Counted from the stretch's first letter, positions 9,009 through 16,181 are shown. The stretch is DNA of 28,576 nt from Lachnospiraceae bacterium (GCA_017416505.1 JAFQCI010000045.1:1-28576); one strand, 5' to 3'. Notes: generated by a model from the letters alone, not told the origin. Numbers and translations are program-made.

Positions 9009-9143
9009 TTATTGAGAAATATTGGTAAATTTTCCAAAGAGAACTGGACTCCCATGGAGGTGTTATATGAAATTTATATGAATCAGGTAGAGATAGGGGC
9101 AGGAAGAATAAAAGGTGAAATAGAAAAAACAACCAATGAATGA
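9009..9143 (+). pseudogene. 3' remnant of a DUF1934-like gene
   Basis: The last 34 codons (ENWTPMEVLYEIYMNQ, then VEIGAGRIKGEIEKTTNE, stop at 9141-9143) match the end of the intact gene at 9799-10221 (ENWIRIEALYEISINKAEV). Upstream, homology continues as DNA but one base has been lost around 9028, shifting the frame, and nothing matches the N-terminal two thirds. No ribosome binding site or start serves it. It is the broken first copy of a duplicated two-gene unit. The 8804-9008 stretch contains no gene I can see. Confidence 0.7.
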
Positions 9144-9181
9144 AAAAATATGAGATAAAAAATATCAAAATAAAAGAGTAA

Positions 9182-9217
9182 TTTGTCCCCTTTTTGTCCC
9201 ATTGGATGGAGTATACT
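9182..9217 (+). promoter_or_regulatory. Promoter with paired TTTGTCCC boxes, copy A
   Basis: TTTGTCCC occurs at 9182-9189 and 9193-9200, 11 bp apart (one helical turn), followed after 11 nt by a -10 TATACT (9212-9217). The usual -35 position falls between the boxes and is poor (CCTTTT). This suggests an activator or alternative sigma factor that uses the boxes. The same geometry is found in copy B. Confidence 0.55.
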
Positions 9218-9265
9218 AAAACACGTTCAAAACAAATAAATACGCAAAAGAACGGAGGAGACAAA

Positions 9266-9475
9266 ATGTATAAAGTAATCCAAGGAACGTATCATAATGA
9301 GGAGAGAGGAAACTATGATTCATATGGAATCCAGAACCGTGAAAAAGAAATCTTGTTTGAGGATGTCTGCCTTAACCAAGATGTGTTGCAGGAATTTGTT
9401 GACAAATTAAACAGGAGCGACATTTCTAAAGAGGATTTAGTGATTTACATAGATGACTTTCTGGCAGGATATTGA
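9266..9475 (+). CDS. 69-residue conserved protein, copy A (DUF6514-like?)
   Basis: 69 residues, acidic. ATG 9266 is preceded by CGGAGGAG (9253-9260); upstream in-frame GTG 9194 lies inside the promoter and is not the start. The protein begins MYKVIQGTYHNEERGNYDSY and ends VIYIDDFLAGY. It has a beta-rich N-half with a YGIQNREKEILFEDV segment and a helical C-half (VLQEFVDKLNRSDIS). This arrangement resembles the short Firmicutes DUF6514 proteins, which have no known function, but I am not sure of the family. No signal peptide or membrane segment is present, so it is cytoplasmic. It differs from copy B at three positions only. Monocistronic: its own boxed promoter lies upstream and a terminator downstream. 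Confidence 0.75.
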   Translation: MYKVIQGTYHNEERGNYDSYGIQNREKEILFEDVCLNQDVLQEFVDKLNRSDISKEDLVIYIDDFLAGY

Positions 9476-9486
9476 TTATGATTGCC

Positions 9487-9536
9487 TTGGCTTACAATAT
9501 GATATTGTCTGTATAAAAGACAAGTTTTTTAGCCAA
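9487..9536 (+). other. Conserved hairpin in the 3' region of copy A
   Basis: TTGGCT (9487-9492) pairs with AGCCAA (9531-9536). Inside are ACAATAT/ATATTGT and TTGTCT/AGACAA inverted repeats. The same outer stem encloses different inner sequence in copy B (10567-10613), where TGCC/GGCA pairs instead. This suggests that structure, not sequence, is kept. Confidence 0.35.
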
Positions 9537-9566
9537 AGATTAGAATAAGAAGATAGAAAGAAAAAG

Positions 9567-9614
9567 CAGTCATTTGTTTCGTGATACGAACGAGGTAAAT
9601 GACTGTTTCTTTTG
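9567..9614 (+). terminator. Terminator of the 69-aa gene, copy A
   Basis: Stem CAGTCATTT (9567-9575) with AAATGACTG (9598-9606), plus partial inner pairing, then TTTCTTTTG. Its counterpart follows copy B. Confidence 0.7.
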
Positions 9615-9686
9615 TTTTGAGAAATTTGCTGGTTTTATACAGGAAGAAAATTAGCATGATTTAGCAGAAGGATTTAGAATGAAAAG

Positions 9687-9728
9687 GGGACAAAAAGGAT
9701 TGGGTATGTAACCTTATTATGTTATAAT
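9687..9728 (+). promoter_or_regulatory. Promoter of the DUF1934-like gene with an inverted TTTGTCCC box
   Basis: TTGGGT (9700-9705), 17-nt spacer, TATAAT (9723-9728). GGGGACAAAAAGG at 9687-9699 directly abuts the -35 and contains the reverse complement of the TTTGTCCC box seen before the 69-aa genes. A shared regulator is plausible. Confidence 0.6.
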
Positions 9729-9798
9729 CAAGAATACAAAAGTTTAAATTTTAGTTAAGTAGTAAGAAACCCAATGTGATTTGTATAGGGAGGAAGTT

Positions 9799-10221
9799 AT
9801 GACAAAGGAAGTTATGGTAAAAATAACGGGAAGTGAGTACGGTGTTTCGGAACAGGAGCAGGTAGAACAAAGAATTAAAGGTAATTATTACCAAAAAAAT
9901 GGCAGGGATTTTGTGGTATATGATGTGGCAGAAGGGGAAGAAAACGTGCATACCATGTTGAAAATAGAGGGTGAACAGCTTGAAATTACTAAGAATAGTG
10001 GTGCTGGCAGATTGCACATGAAATTTAAACAAGGTGAAACCTTTTCTACCATGTATCATACCATGGCTGGAGCTTTAGAAATGGAGTTTCATACCAATGA
10101 ATTGGTAATTTTTTCTAATGAGAATTGGATTCGAATTGAAGCTTTGTATGAAATTTCCATAAATAAGGCAGAGGTAGGAGCAAGAAGGATACAAATTGAA
10201 ATAGAAAAAATTACCAAATAA
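9799..10221 (+). CDS. DUF1934-family protein (YwiB-like beta-barrel)
   Basis: 140 residues, ATG 9799 just after GGGAGG (9788-9793); the in-frame TTG 9781 precedes that site and is rejected. The protein is made of alternating beta strands (KVMVKITGSEYG, FVVYDV, LKIEGEQLEITK) with a GAGRLHMKFKQGE turn and a closing strand RRIQIEIEKI. This fits the calycin-like barrel of DUF1934 (B. subtilis YwiB). The ligand and role are unknown, and the protein is cytoplasmic. The gene precedes the 69-aa gene in both duplicated units, so the two may work together, although each has its own promoter. Confidence 0.75.
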   Translation: MTKEVMVKITGSEYGVSEQEQVEQRIKGNYYQKNGRDFVVYDVAEGEENVHTMLKIEGEQLEITKNSGAGRLHMKFKQGETFSTMYHTMAGALEMEFHTNELVIFSNENWIRIEALYEISINKAEVGARRIQIEIEKITK

Positions 10222-10262
10222 TGGAGAGATTACGAAGAAAAAATATCAAAATAAAAGGCAAA

Positions 10263-10298
10263 TTTGTCCCCGTTTTGTCCCACTAAGTGAGGTATACT
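10263..10298 (+). promoter_or_regulatory. Promoter with paired TTTGTCCC boxes, copy B
   Basis: Boxes at 10263-10270 and 10274-10281 (11 bp apart), then 11 nt to TATACT (10293-10298). The box spacing and distance to the -10 are identical to copy A although the intervening bases differ. Confidence 0.55.
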
Positions 10299-10345
10299 AA
10301 ACACGTTCAAAACCAATAAATATGCAAAAGAACGGAGAAGACAAA

Positions 10346-10555
10346 ATGTATAAAGTAATCCAAGGAACATATCATAATGAAGAGAGAGGAAACTATGATT
10401 CATATGGAATCCAGAATCGTGAAAAAGAAATCTTGTTTGAGGATATCTGCCTTAATAAAGATGTGTTGCAGGAATTTGTTGACAAATTAAACAGGAGCGA
10501 CATTTCTAGAGAGGATTTAGTGATTTACATAGATGATTTTCTGGCAGGATATTGA
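10346..10555 (+). CDS. 69-residue conserved protein, copy B (DUF6514-like?)
   Basis: 69 residues, ATG 10346, ribosome binding site CGGAGAAG. It is identical to copy A at 9266 except V to I in FED(V/I)C, Q to K in LN(Q/K)D and K to R in IS(K/R)E. All three are conservative, and several further DNA differences are silent, so selection on the protein is evident. It is a cytoplasmic protein of unknown function with its own TTTGTCCC-boxed promoter and terminator. Confidence 0.75.
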   Translation: MYKVIQGTYHNEERGNYDSYGIQNREKEILFEDICLNKDVLQEFVDKLNRSDISREDLVIYIDDFLAGY

Positions 10556-10566
10556 TTATGATTGCC

Positions 10567-10613
10567 TTGGCTTACTGTAGAATGCCGAAAAGTAAGGCAG
10601 GTCTTCTAGCCAA
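10567..10613 (+). other. Conserved hairpin in the 3' region of copy B
   Basis: TTGGCT (10567-10572) pairs with AGCCAA (10608-10613). The inner part differs from copy A but still contains a TGCC/GGCA pair. It is the structural partner of 9487-9536. Confidence 0.35.
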
Positions 10614-10640
10614 AGATTAGCATAAGAATATAAAAAACAA

Positions 10641-10690
10641 AAAACAGCCATTTGTTTCGTCCTATGGAAAACGAAATAAATGGCTGTTTT
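10641..10690. terminator. Terminator of the 69-aa gene, copy B, facing tRNA-Pro
   Basis: A long stem, 10641-10660 with 10671-10690 (20 positions, one or two mispairs), encloses a 10-nt loop. It has A-rich and T-rich outer ends, so it can act in both directions: for the + strand small gene and the - strand tRNA. Confidence 0.8.
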
Positions 10691-10693
10691 TCA

Positions 10694-10767
10694 TCGGGGT
10701 GACAGGATTCGAACCTGCGACCTCATCGTCCCGAACGATGCGCACTACCAAGCTGTGCTACACCCCG
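10694..10767 (-). tRNA. tRNA-Pro (anticodon CGG)
   Basis: On the - strand this 74-nt sequence folds as a full cloverleaf: acceptor CGGGGTG/CACCCCG, D stem GCAC/GTGC, anticodon stem CATCG/CGATG with loop TTCGGGA (anticodon CGG, reads CCG proline codons), T stem GCAGG/CCTGT with TTCGAAT loop, discriminator A. CCA is not encoded. It is the only - strand gene in this half of the window. The bidirectional hairpin 10641-10690 follows it. Confidence 0.95.
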
Positions 10768-10840
10768 AGGTCTATCCATATATTGTAAAGAATGAAAGGG
10801 GTTTTGTCAATATTTTTATGGAAAAATTGACATATGAAAA

Positions 10841-10870
10841 TTGACACAGTAAATTACACTATGCTATATT
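10841..10870 (+). promoter_or_regulatory. Upstream promoter candidate for the O-acetylation operon
   Basis: TTGACA (10841-10846), 18-nt spacer, TATATT (10865-10870). It would give a leader of about 130 nt before the GTG at 11010. Confidence 0.5.
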
Positions 10871-10926
10871 TAAGTGTATTGGATTTTGAGCATTGCGAAA
10901 CCATGGAAAGCGTTTTTTGCATTGTG

Positions 10927-10955
10927 TTGTTTCTTTTGTATCACTTTGATATAGA
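10927..10955 (+). promoter_or_regulatory. Proximal promoter candidate for the O-acetylation operon
   Basis: TTGTTT (10927-10932), 17-nt spacer, TATAGA (10950-10955). It starts nearer to the gene than the TTGACA promoter at 10841. Both may be used. Confidence 0.4.
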
Positions 10956-11009
10956 ATAGTATAGTTTCGCAATTATCTAAAAAAAGAACCAGAAGAAAGG
11001 AGAAGCACC

Positions 11010-12425
11010 GTGGTATTTAGTAGTTTATTGTTTATGTTTCGGTTTTTGCCGATTGTATTATTTCTTTATGCGATTATGCCAAAAAAGTTTAAAAATCTTT
11101 TATTATTTCTTGCAAGCTTAATTTTTTATGCCTGGGGTGAACCGAAATATGTGGTATTGATGATTTTCTCTACGGTAGTAGATTTTGTACATGGAGATTT
11201 GGTGTACCGTTTAAAGGAAAAGGGCAATAAGAAAGCTGCAAAGTGGGTGGTTGCTTCTTCTGCCGTTATTAACCTTGGTTTGTTAGGATATTTTAAGTAT
11301 AGCGGCTTAATTCTGGAAAGTCTGGGTGCAGTATTAAACAAAGATTTTGATATTCCGGATATTGCATTGCCAATTGGAATTTCATTTTATACCTTTCAGA
11401 CCATGTCCTATACCATCGATATTTATCGGGGAAAATGTAAGCCGCAAAAGAATATCATTGATTTTGGAACTTATGTAGCACTGTTCCCACAGTTAATCGC
11501 AGGACCGATTGTTTCCTACCATCAGATTGACCAGGAGTTAAGAGAGCGGAAAATGACAACGAAAGGCTTTTATGAAGGTATCCTTTGTTTTATGGCAGGT
11601 CTTTCTAAAAAAGTCTTATTGGCAAACAATGCAGGGTTGTTATTTGACCAGGTAAAGGCCTTAGGGAGCAATCAATCTGTGGTGGCAGCCTGGATAGGAC
11701 TATTTGCATATAGTTTTCAAATTTATTTTGATTTTTCAGGTTACTCAGACATGGCAATCGGGCTTGGGAAGATGCTAGGTTTTCATTTCCCGAAAAATTT
11801 CGATTATCCTTATATTTCGAAAAGCATTACAGAATTTTGGAGAAGATGGCATATTACCCTTAGCTCCTGGTTCCGGGACTATGTTTATATTCCACTAGGA
11901 GGAAATCGAAAGGGACTTTTAAAACAAATTAGAAACATTGCCATTGTATGGCTCTTAACGGGAATCTGGCATGGAGCTTCTTACAACTACATTCTTTGGG
12001 GTGTTTATTTTGGCGTTTTGTTGATTTTGGAAAAACTCTTTTTAAAAAAATGGCTGGAGCGGATTCCGGCAGTATTTTCCCATTTGTATGCCATCTTTTT
12101 CATCCTCATTGGATGGTTGATTTTCTCCTTTGAAGCAATGGGAGAGGGAATGGCTTACGGAAAAACCCTGTTTGGAATTACAGAGGTTGCATTTGCTAAT
12201 GATATGGTACTTTATTTACTGAGAAATTATGGTGTGCTACTTATCGTATGTCTGATTGGCTGTACACCACTGGTAAAAAAATGGGCGAAAGCCTGTCTGG
12301 AATCAAAAAAGCACCAGGGATTGGTGACAGTAGCAGTCAACGTGGTGATAGTAGTGTTGTTTGTAATCATTACTGCTTATCTGGTGGATGCATCTTACAA
12401 TCCGTTTTTATATTTTAGATTTTAA
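11010..12425 (+). CDS. MBOAT-family O-acyltransferase (AlgI/DltB-like)
   Basis: 471 residues with many membrane helices. GTG 11010 follows AAAGGAG. Family hallmarks: N-terminal FLPIVLFLYAIMPKKFKN, IALPIGISFYTFQTMSY, LIAGPIV, FDFSGYSDMAIGLGKMLG, FWRRWHITLSSWFRDYVYIPLGGNRKG and the catalytic His motif LLTGIWHGASYNYILWG. AlgI-type enzymes move acetyl groups across the membrane for O-acetylation of exopolysaccharide or cell-wall polymers. The substrate cannot be told from the sequence. The gene that starts 16 nt after its stop encodes a DHHW/AlgX-like partner, which completes the usual two-part acetylation machine. Confidence 0.92.
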   Translation: MVFSSLLFMFRFLPIVLFLYAIMPKKFKNLLLFLASLIFYAWGEPKYVVLMIFSTVVDFVHGDLVYRLKEKGNKKAAKWVVASSAVINLGLLGYFKYSGLILESLGAVLNKDFDIPDIALPIGISFYTFQTMSYTIDIYRGKCKPQKNIIDFGTYVALFPQLIAGPIVSYHQIDQELRERKMTTKGFYEGILCFMAGLSKKVLLANNAGLLFDQVKALGSNQSVVAAWIGLFAYSFQIYFDFSGYSDMAIGLGKMLGFHFPKNFDYPYISKSITEFWRRWHITLSSWFRDYVYIPLGGNRKGLLKQIRNIAIVWLLTGIWHGASYNYILWGVYFGVLLILEKLFLKKWLERIPAVFSHLYAIFFILIGWLIFSFEAMGEGMAYGKTLFGITEVAFANDMVLYLLRNYGVLLIVCLIGCTPLVKKWAKACLESKKHQGLVTVAVNVVIVVLFVIITAYLVDASYNPFLYFRF

Positions 12426-12441
12426 GGAAGGGGGAAAAGAA

Positions 12442-13575
12442 GTGAAAGAAAAAAGCGTTACCATAGTATTTTGTGCTTTGTTTTTTGGAATGTTTCTTTT
12501 TTCTCTGTTTCCGAAACAAAAAGAATTTTCAGAATCAGAAAACCGGTATTTACAACAAAAACCGGAATTTAGTTTTGAAAAGGTTTTAGATGGAAGTTTT
12601 GAAGCAGATTATGAAGATTATATCAAAGACCAGTTTCCGGCAAGGGATGGCTGGGTAGGGCTGAAAAATAAATTTGAATTTTTCCTTGGAAAGCAAGAAA
12701 TGAATGGAGTTTATGTAGGGAAGGAGGAGTATTTTATTGAAAATCATCCTGCTAAGAACTACGAATCGGAACTTGCCAAAGAGAATATGATTGCATTAAG
12801 CAATACGGTGTCTCAGTACGAAAAGACCTTAGGAGAGGGACACGTTAAGGTGATGTTAGTACCCAATGCAGTTACTATTTTAAAGGATAAATTACCGGAA
12901 TATGCCATGCCTTACAACCAGATGGAATATATGGAAGAGGTTAAGGAAGCATTGAAGGCGGAAGATGTTTGGGTTCCTCTTTATGACACCCTGATGCAGC
13001 ACAAGGAAGATGGAATTTATTACCATACAGACCATCATTGGACCACCTTGGGAGCTTATTATGGGTATGAACAATGGTGTAAGGAAAGTGGAATTACACC
13101 CATCCCACTTTCTGACATGGAACAGACTTTGTTGACTAAGGATTTTCTTGGAACCATAAGTTCTAAAATTAACTTTTCCATGAAAGCTGACGAAATGTAC
13201 CGCTTTGAACCGAAGGGGGCAGATTACACTGCGGCATATATGAACAGGAAAGAAGAAAATACTTTATATGATGAAGAAGCATTGACGGTAAAGGATAAAT
13301 ATGCTTACTTTTTAAAGGGCAATAATGGTATTGTTACCATCACCAATCATAATATGGAAGAAGGAGAAACCCTTCTGGTGGTAAAGGATTCCTACGCAAA
13401 TTGTTTTTTGCCTATGATTGCAGCCCACTATAAAACCGTATATGTGGTAGATTTAAGATATTATGCTAATTTATTAAGCGAAAGTGCCGCAGAATGGGAC
13501 ATTGATGATTTATTGATTTTATATAATGTAAATAGTTTTGCCACAGATACTTACGTGCAACGAATGCAGTACTAG
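12442..13575 (+). CDS. DHHW-motif protein (AlgX/AlgJ-like SGNH acetyltransferase)
   Basis: 377 residues. GTG 12442 follows GGAAGGGGG; an ORF from 12388 would start inside the previous gene. One N-terminal membrane helix (residues about 5-22) anchors an extracytoplasmic domain with ESENRYLQ near the N-terminus, the signature DHHW (YYHTDHHWTTLGAY), and the late SGNH-type block VVKDSYANCFLP with the nucleophilic Ser. Known role: it takes acetyl from the MBOAT partner and transfers it to polysaccharide outside the membrane. It is co-transcribed with the upstream MBOAT gene (16 nt between stop and start). Confidence 0.9.
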   Translation: MKEKSVTIVFCALFFGMFLFSLFPKQKEFSESENRYLQQKPEFSFEKVLDGSFEADYEDYIKDQFPARDGWVGLKNKFEFFLGKQEMNGVYVGKEEYFIENHPAKNYESELAKENMIALSNTVSQYEKTLGEGHVKVMLVPNAVTILKDKLPEYAMPYNQMEYMEEVKEALKAEDVWVPLYDTLMQHKEDGIYYHTDHHWTTLGAYYGYEQWCKESGITPIPLSDMEQTLLTKDFLGTISSKINFSMKADEMYRFEPKGADYTAAYMNRKEENTLYDEEALTVKDKYAYFLKGNNGIVTITNHNMEEGETLLVVKDSYANCFLPMIAAHYKTVYVVDLRYYANLLSESAAEWDIDDLLILYNVNSFATDTYVQRMQY

Positions 13576-13576
13576 G

Positions 13577-13625
13577 GTTACTGTTCAACTGTGAGCAATA
13601 ACGTACCAGGCACAGGACAGTGAAT
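13577..13625. repeat. Partial copy of the GTTACTGT repeat element
   Basis: It begins GGTTACTGTTCA and contains a GGCAC block before ACAGTGAA. It thus resembles one arm of the 15908-16050 hairpin element (GTTACTG, GGCACGA, GTGAACAGTAAC). The rest of that element is absent. It lies between the O-acetylation operon and the hisS promoter and may act as a weak stop. Confidence 0.35.
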
Positions 13626-13639
13626 TTGTCAGGCTGGAA

Positions 13640-13668
13640 TTGACAATAGTTGGGGCAAAAGTTATAAT
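13640..13668 (+). promoter_or_regulatory. Consensus sigma-A promoter of hisS
   Basis: TTGACA (13640-13645), 17-nt spacer, TATAAT (13663-13668), a perfect match. The leader of about 70 nt has no T-box motif that I can see, so tRNA-sensing control is not supported. Confidence 0.9.
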
Positions 13669-13747
13669 GGAGCGAGAGAATGGACGACCCAGACGGAAGA
13701 AGCCGTAAGGGTTAGAAGATTGAGTGAGACAGAAGGGAAGATGAAGT

Positions 13748-14977
13748 ATGAAAATTACACCAGTAAAAGGAACCAATGATTATTTACCAAGAGAAGTTTT
13801 GATAAGAGATTATCTTCAAAATACTATTTTAAAAACATATCAGGCACATGGTTTTGAGCGTATCATGACCCCGATTATAGAAGATGTTGAAAATCTGGAT
13901 AAGAGCGAAGGTGGAGAAAATCTGAACCTGATTTTCAAGGTGTTAAAGAGAGGCGATAAGTTAGAAAAGGCTCTTGCAGAAGGAAATCCAAAGGAATTAT
14001 CCGATTTAGGGCTTCGTTATGACTTAACATTGCCACTAACCCGTTATTATGCACACAATAAGGAAAATCTGAATCTTCCATTTAAGGTAATTCAGATTGA
14101 TAAGGTTTACCGTGCAGAACGTCCTCAAAAGGGAAGATTAAGAGAGTTTGTGCAATGTGATATTGATATCATTGGAAGTAAGGCATATCAGTGTGAAGTG
14201 GAACTTATCGACACCACTGCAGAGGCATTGTTACAGATTGGAATTAAGAACTTTAAGATTAAGATAAACGATAGAAGTCTGCTTCGTGCAATCCTGATGA
14301 AAGCCGGTTTTGAAGAAGGACAACTGGACAGCGTATGTATTTCTTTTGATAAGTTAGATAAAATCGGAGCAAATGGTGTAAAGGAAGAATTAGAAGAAAA
14401 AGGATTTGCAAAAGAAGCGGTTCAAGGATTAATGGAATTATTAGAGGATGCACCATTTACCTTAGAAAAAGCCAAGGCTTATGTAGGAGAAATCGACAGC
14501 ATTTTAAATCTGGAAAAGATTATGAAGGCAGTAGAAGCGATTTCTAATCAAAAATATCAGGTGGAATATGATATGAGACTGGTTCGTGGACAAGGATATT
14601 ATACCGGAACCGTATTTGAAGTAGAAAGTCCTGATTTTAAAGGTGCCATCGGTGGTGGTGGAAGATATGATAATCTGATTGGAAAGTTCTTAAATGAAGA
14701 AGTTCCTGCAGTTGGATTTTCTATCGGTTTTGAACGTATTTTCCAGATTTTAATGGAAAGTGAATTTGAGATTCCTAGTAGAAAAGAAAAGATTGCTGTA
14801 TTATATGATGAGTCTGAGTTTACAGAGGCACTGAAAAAGGCACAGGAACTAAGAGAAGAATATGACGTGGCAGTTTATGAAAAGACCAAGAAATTAGGAA
14901 AATTCCTTGATAAGTTGGAAAAGAATGGTTTTGATGGTTTTTATAATATGACAAATCAGGAATTAAAACATTTTTAA
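13748..14977 (+). CDS. hisS: Histidine--tRNA ligase (HisS, divergent RGQGYYTG type)
   Basis: 409 residues, ATG 13748 after GAAGGGAAG. The class II core is plain: PVKGTNDYLP at the N-terminus, motif 2 as VYRAERPQKGRLREFVQCDIDIIG (residues about 118-141), motif 3 as GFSIGFERI, and the histidine-binding loop as LVRGQGYYTGTVFE. Standard bacterial HisRS has RGLDYYT; the LD-to-QG change and a short C-terminal anticodon domain (about 65 residues instead of 90-100) place it in a diverged Clostridia branch. These proteins are usually still called HisS, and the ERP and YYTG residues argue against the non-catalytic regulator HisZ. It is monocistronic: own strong promoter, terminator after. Confidence 0.82.
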   Translation: MKITPVKGTNDYLPREVLIRDYLQNTILKTYQAHGFERIMTPIIEDVENLDKSEGGENLNLIFKVLKRGDKLEKALAEGNPKELSDLGLRYDLTLPLTRYYAHNKENLNLPFKVIQIDKVYRAERPQKGRLREFVQCDIDIIGSKAYQCEVELIDTTAEALLQIGIKNFKIKINDRSLLRAILMKAGFEEGQLDSVCISFDKLDKIGANGVKEELEEKGFAKEAVQGLMELLEDAPFTLEKAKAYVGEIDSILNLEKIMKAVEAISNQKYQVEYDMRLVRGQGYYTGTVFEVESPDFKGAIGGGGRYDNLIGKFLNEEVPAVGFSIGFERIFQILMESEFEIPSRKEKIAVLYDESEFTEALKKAQELREEYDVAVYEKTKKLGKFLDKLEKNGFDGFYNMTNQELKHF

Positions 14978-15038
14978 ATAAGTAAGGAAACATTCGTAAC
15001 TATTCACGTGTAAACCGTTACAAACATTCCTATCACTC

Positions 15039-15075
15039 ATCCCGGTGGTTCTTATGAATCATCGGGATTTGTTAT
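15039..15075 (+). terminator. hisS terminator
   Basis: 13-bp stem ATCCCGGTGGTTC (15039-15051) with 15056-15068, two G-U pairs, loop TTAT, followed by a short T-rich stretch (TTGTTAT). Confidence 0.75.
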
Positions 15076-15165
15076 CAATTCATAAAATCAAAGGACTTTT
15101 TTGGCTAAATTTTTCTCTTCCCATTCTCCTCGTTCCATGTTAATATCTCTTATGGAGGGAAGAAT

Positions 15166-15882
15166 ATGAGAAAGAAAATACTATTACCATTATTATTTTT
15201 GGCTGTAATAGCGACATTTACAGCTTGTAAGGATACGGATTCTATATCCAATGATGAAGATGATAGAATTACCATCAGCACAGATACTACGTCTATGGAT
15301 GATGCTTCCGATGATTCATCCACTGAAGATGGAAATTCAGAGGTTGTTACCTATGAAGTAAAAACAGAAGTTTATAAGAAAGATAATATTTCCGTTGAAT
15401 ATCCGGTGTTAGAGGGCAATATTCCGAATGTGGATACATTAAATTCCACCATTTATGACCAAAACATGGCAGGAATTGAGTATCTTACAGATTCTTATAC
15501 TTATGAACAGACCATTGAGATTAAAGAACAGTCCGAAGAAACGTTGTCTATCTTGTGTGAGGCGTATAATATGTATAATACCGCCAGTCATCCGGTAGCC
15601 CTTTTTAGTACGATAAACATTGATGTTAAGACTGGAAAGATGATTGAATTTGAGGAATCAAAGCTGGATGAATTTTCGAAGAAGATAAACAACAGAGAAT
15701 TTGAGATTGTGGATTTAATGGAAGGAATTGAAGTGGAAAAGGCGAAAGACGAAATTATCATAAACCATAACCTTTCTTCCGGATATCCAATGTTTTATAT
15801 TCAGGATGGAGTTTATCATTATGTGATGTCAGTAAATCATGCCCTTGGAGATTATATGACGATTACCCTAACAACAGAATAA
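15166..15882 (+). CDS. Lipoprotein with DUF4163 (PdaC-like) domain
   Basis: 238 residues, ATG 15166 after GGAGGG. The signal peptide ends in a lipobox FTAC|KD at residue 21. An acidic Ser/Thr/Asp linker (residues about 22-65) leads to a folded domain starting VKTEVYKKDNISVEYPVL and ending HALGDYMTITL. That strand pattern (Y..DNISVEYPVL, then paired tyrosines, VALFSTINIDVKTGKMI) fits DUF4163, often found with DUF3298 in Firmicutes cell-envelope proteins including the peptidoglycan deacetylase PdaC. No catalytic deacetylase domain is present, so it is a binding or sensor lipoprotein of unknown role. Confidence 0.78.
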   Translation: MRKKILLPLLFLAVIATFTACKDTDSISNDEDDRITISTDTTSMDDASDDSSTEDGNSEVVTYEVKTEVYKKDNISVEYPVLEGNIPNVDTLNSTIYDQNMAGIEYLTDSYTYEQTIEIKEQSEETLSILCEAYNMYNTASHPVALFSTINIDVKTGKMIEFEESKLDEFSKKINNREFEIVDLMEGIEVEKAKDEIIINHNLSSGYPMFYIQDGVYHYVMSVNHALGDYMTITLTTE

Positions 15883-15907
15883 GAAATGCGTAAACAGTAG
15901 ATGAGAG

Positions 15908-16050
15908 GTTACTGTACAGACAGCACCAAAACACTTGCTGTTTTGGTGCGTAAGAACGTGATTCAGGTGTTCGCAGGCTCCTTTTGCGAAGCAAAACTCT
16001 AAATGAGCCTGCGAATTGTTACTGTTTACGAGGCACGAGTGAACAGTAAC
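15908..16050. repeat. Hairpin-rich repeat element bounded by GTTACTGT / ACAGTAAC
   Basis: Three clear stems: 15923-15933 with 15939-15949 (GCACCAAAACA, 11 bp); 15970-15980 with 16005-16015 (TTCGCAGGCTC, 11 bp) enclosing TTTTGC/GCAAAA; and 16018-16029 with 16039-16050 (GTTACTGTTTAC, 12 bp, one G-U). The left end (15908-15915) repeats GTTACTGT, so the whole unit has inverted ends. No open reading frame. It looks like a mobile structured repeat (MITE/REP class) or a small structured RNA. A partial copy lies at 13577. Confidence 0.5.
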
Positions 16051-16053
16051 ATG

Positions 16054-16089
16054 AGAGTCTTTGCAGAGTATGCAAAGGCTCTTTTTTTC
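16054..16089 (+). terminator. Terminator before gdpP
   Basis: 12-bp stem AGAGTCTTTGCA (16054-16065) with 16071-16082 (one G-U pair), 5-nt loop, then a seven-base T-run. It ends transcription from the lipoprotein gene. Confidence 0.85.
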
Positions 16090-16118
16090 TTGAATGTTAA
16101 AAATAGAAGTGTTATACT
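16090..16118 (+). promoter_or_regulatory. Promoter of the gdpP-rplI-dnaB operon
   Basis: TTGAAT (16090-16095), 17-nt spacer, TATACT (16113-16118). Transcription should begin near 16125. Confidence 0.8.
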
Positions 16119-16181
16119 ATAGGGTGAGTCAGAATGGATTTATAGGAAACTTGCATGATGCATGGAGGACAGAGAAATAAC

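Larger units (their letters stand above)
9009..10690 (+). repeat. Tandem duplication of [DUF1934-like gene - boxed promoter - 69-aa gene - terminator]
   Basis: Unit A runs from about 9009 to 9614 and unit B from about 9799 to 10690. The match covers the gene end, the intergenic promoter, the small gene and its trailing hairpins. The small genes are nearly identical at DNA level while the spacers between them have drifted, so the copy event is fairly recent or the small gene is under tight selection. Confidence 0.75.

Noticed and set aside
10871..11009. Riboswitch in the long leader of the O-acetylation operon
   Set aside because: No known aptamer core visible, and a second promoter nearer to the gene could explain the length.
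11948..12133. ORF of 61 codons in another frame inside the MBOAT gene
   Set aside because: No ribosome binding site; it is covered by clear MBOAT coding sequence.
13669..13747. T-box riboswitch before hisS
   Set aside because: No T-box sequence, specifier stem or antiterminator; the leader is only about 70 nt.
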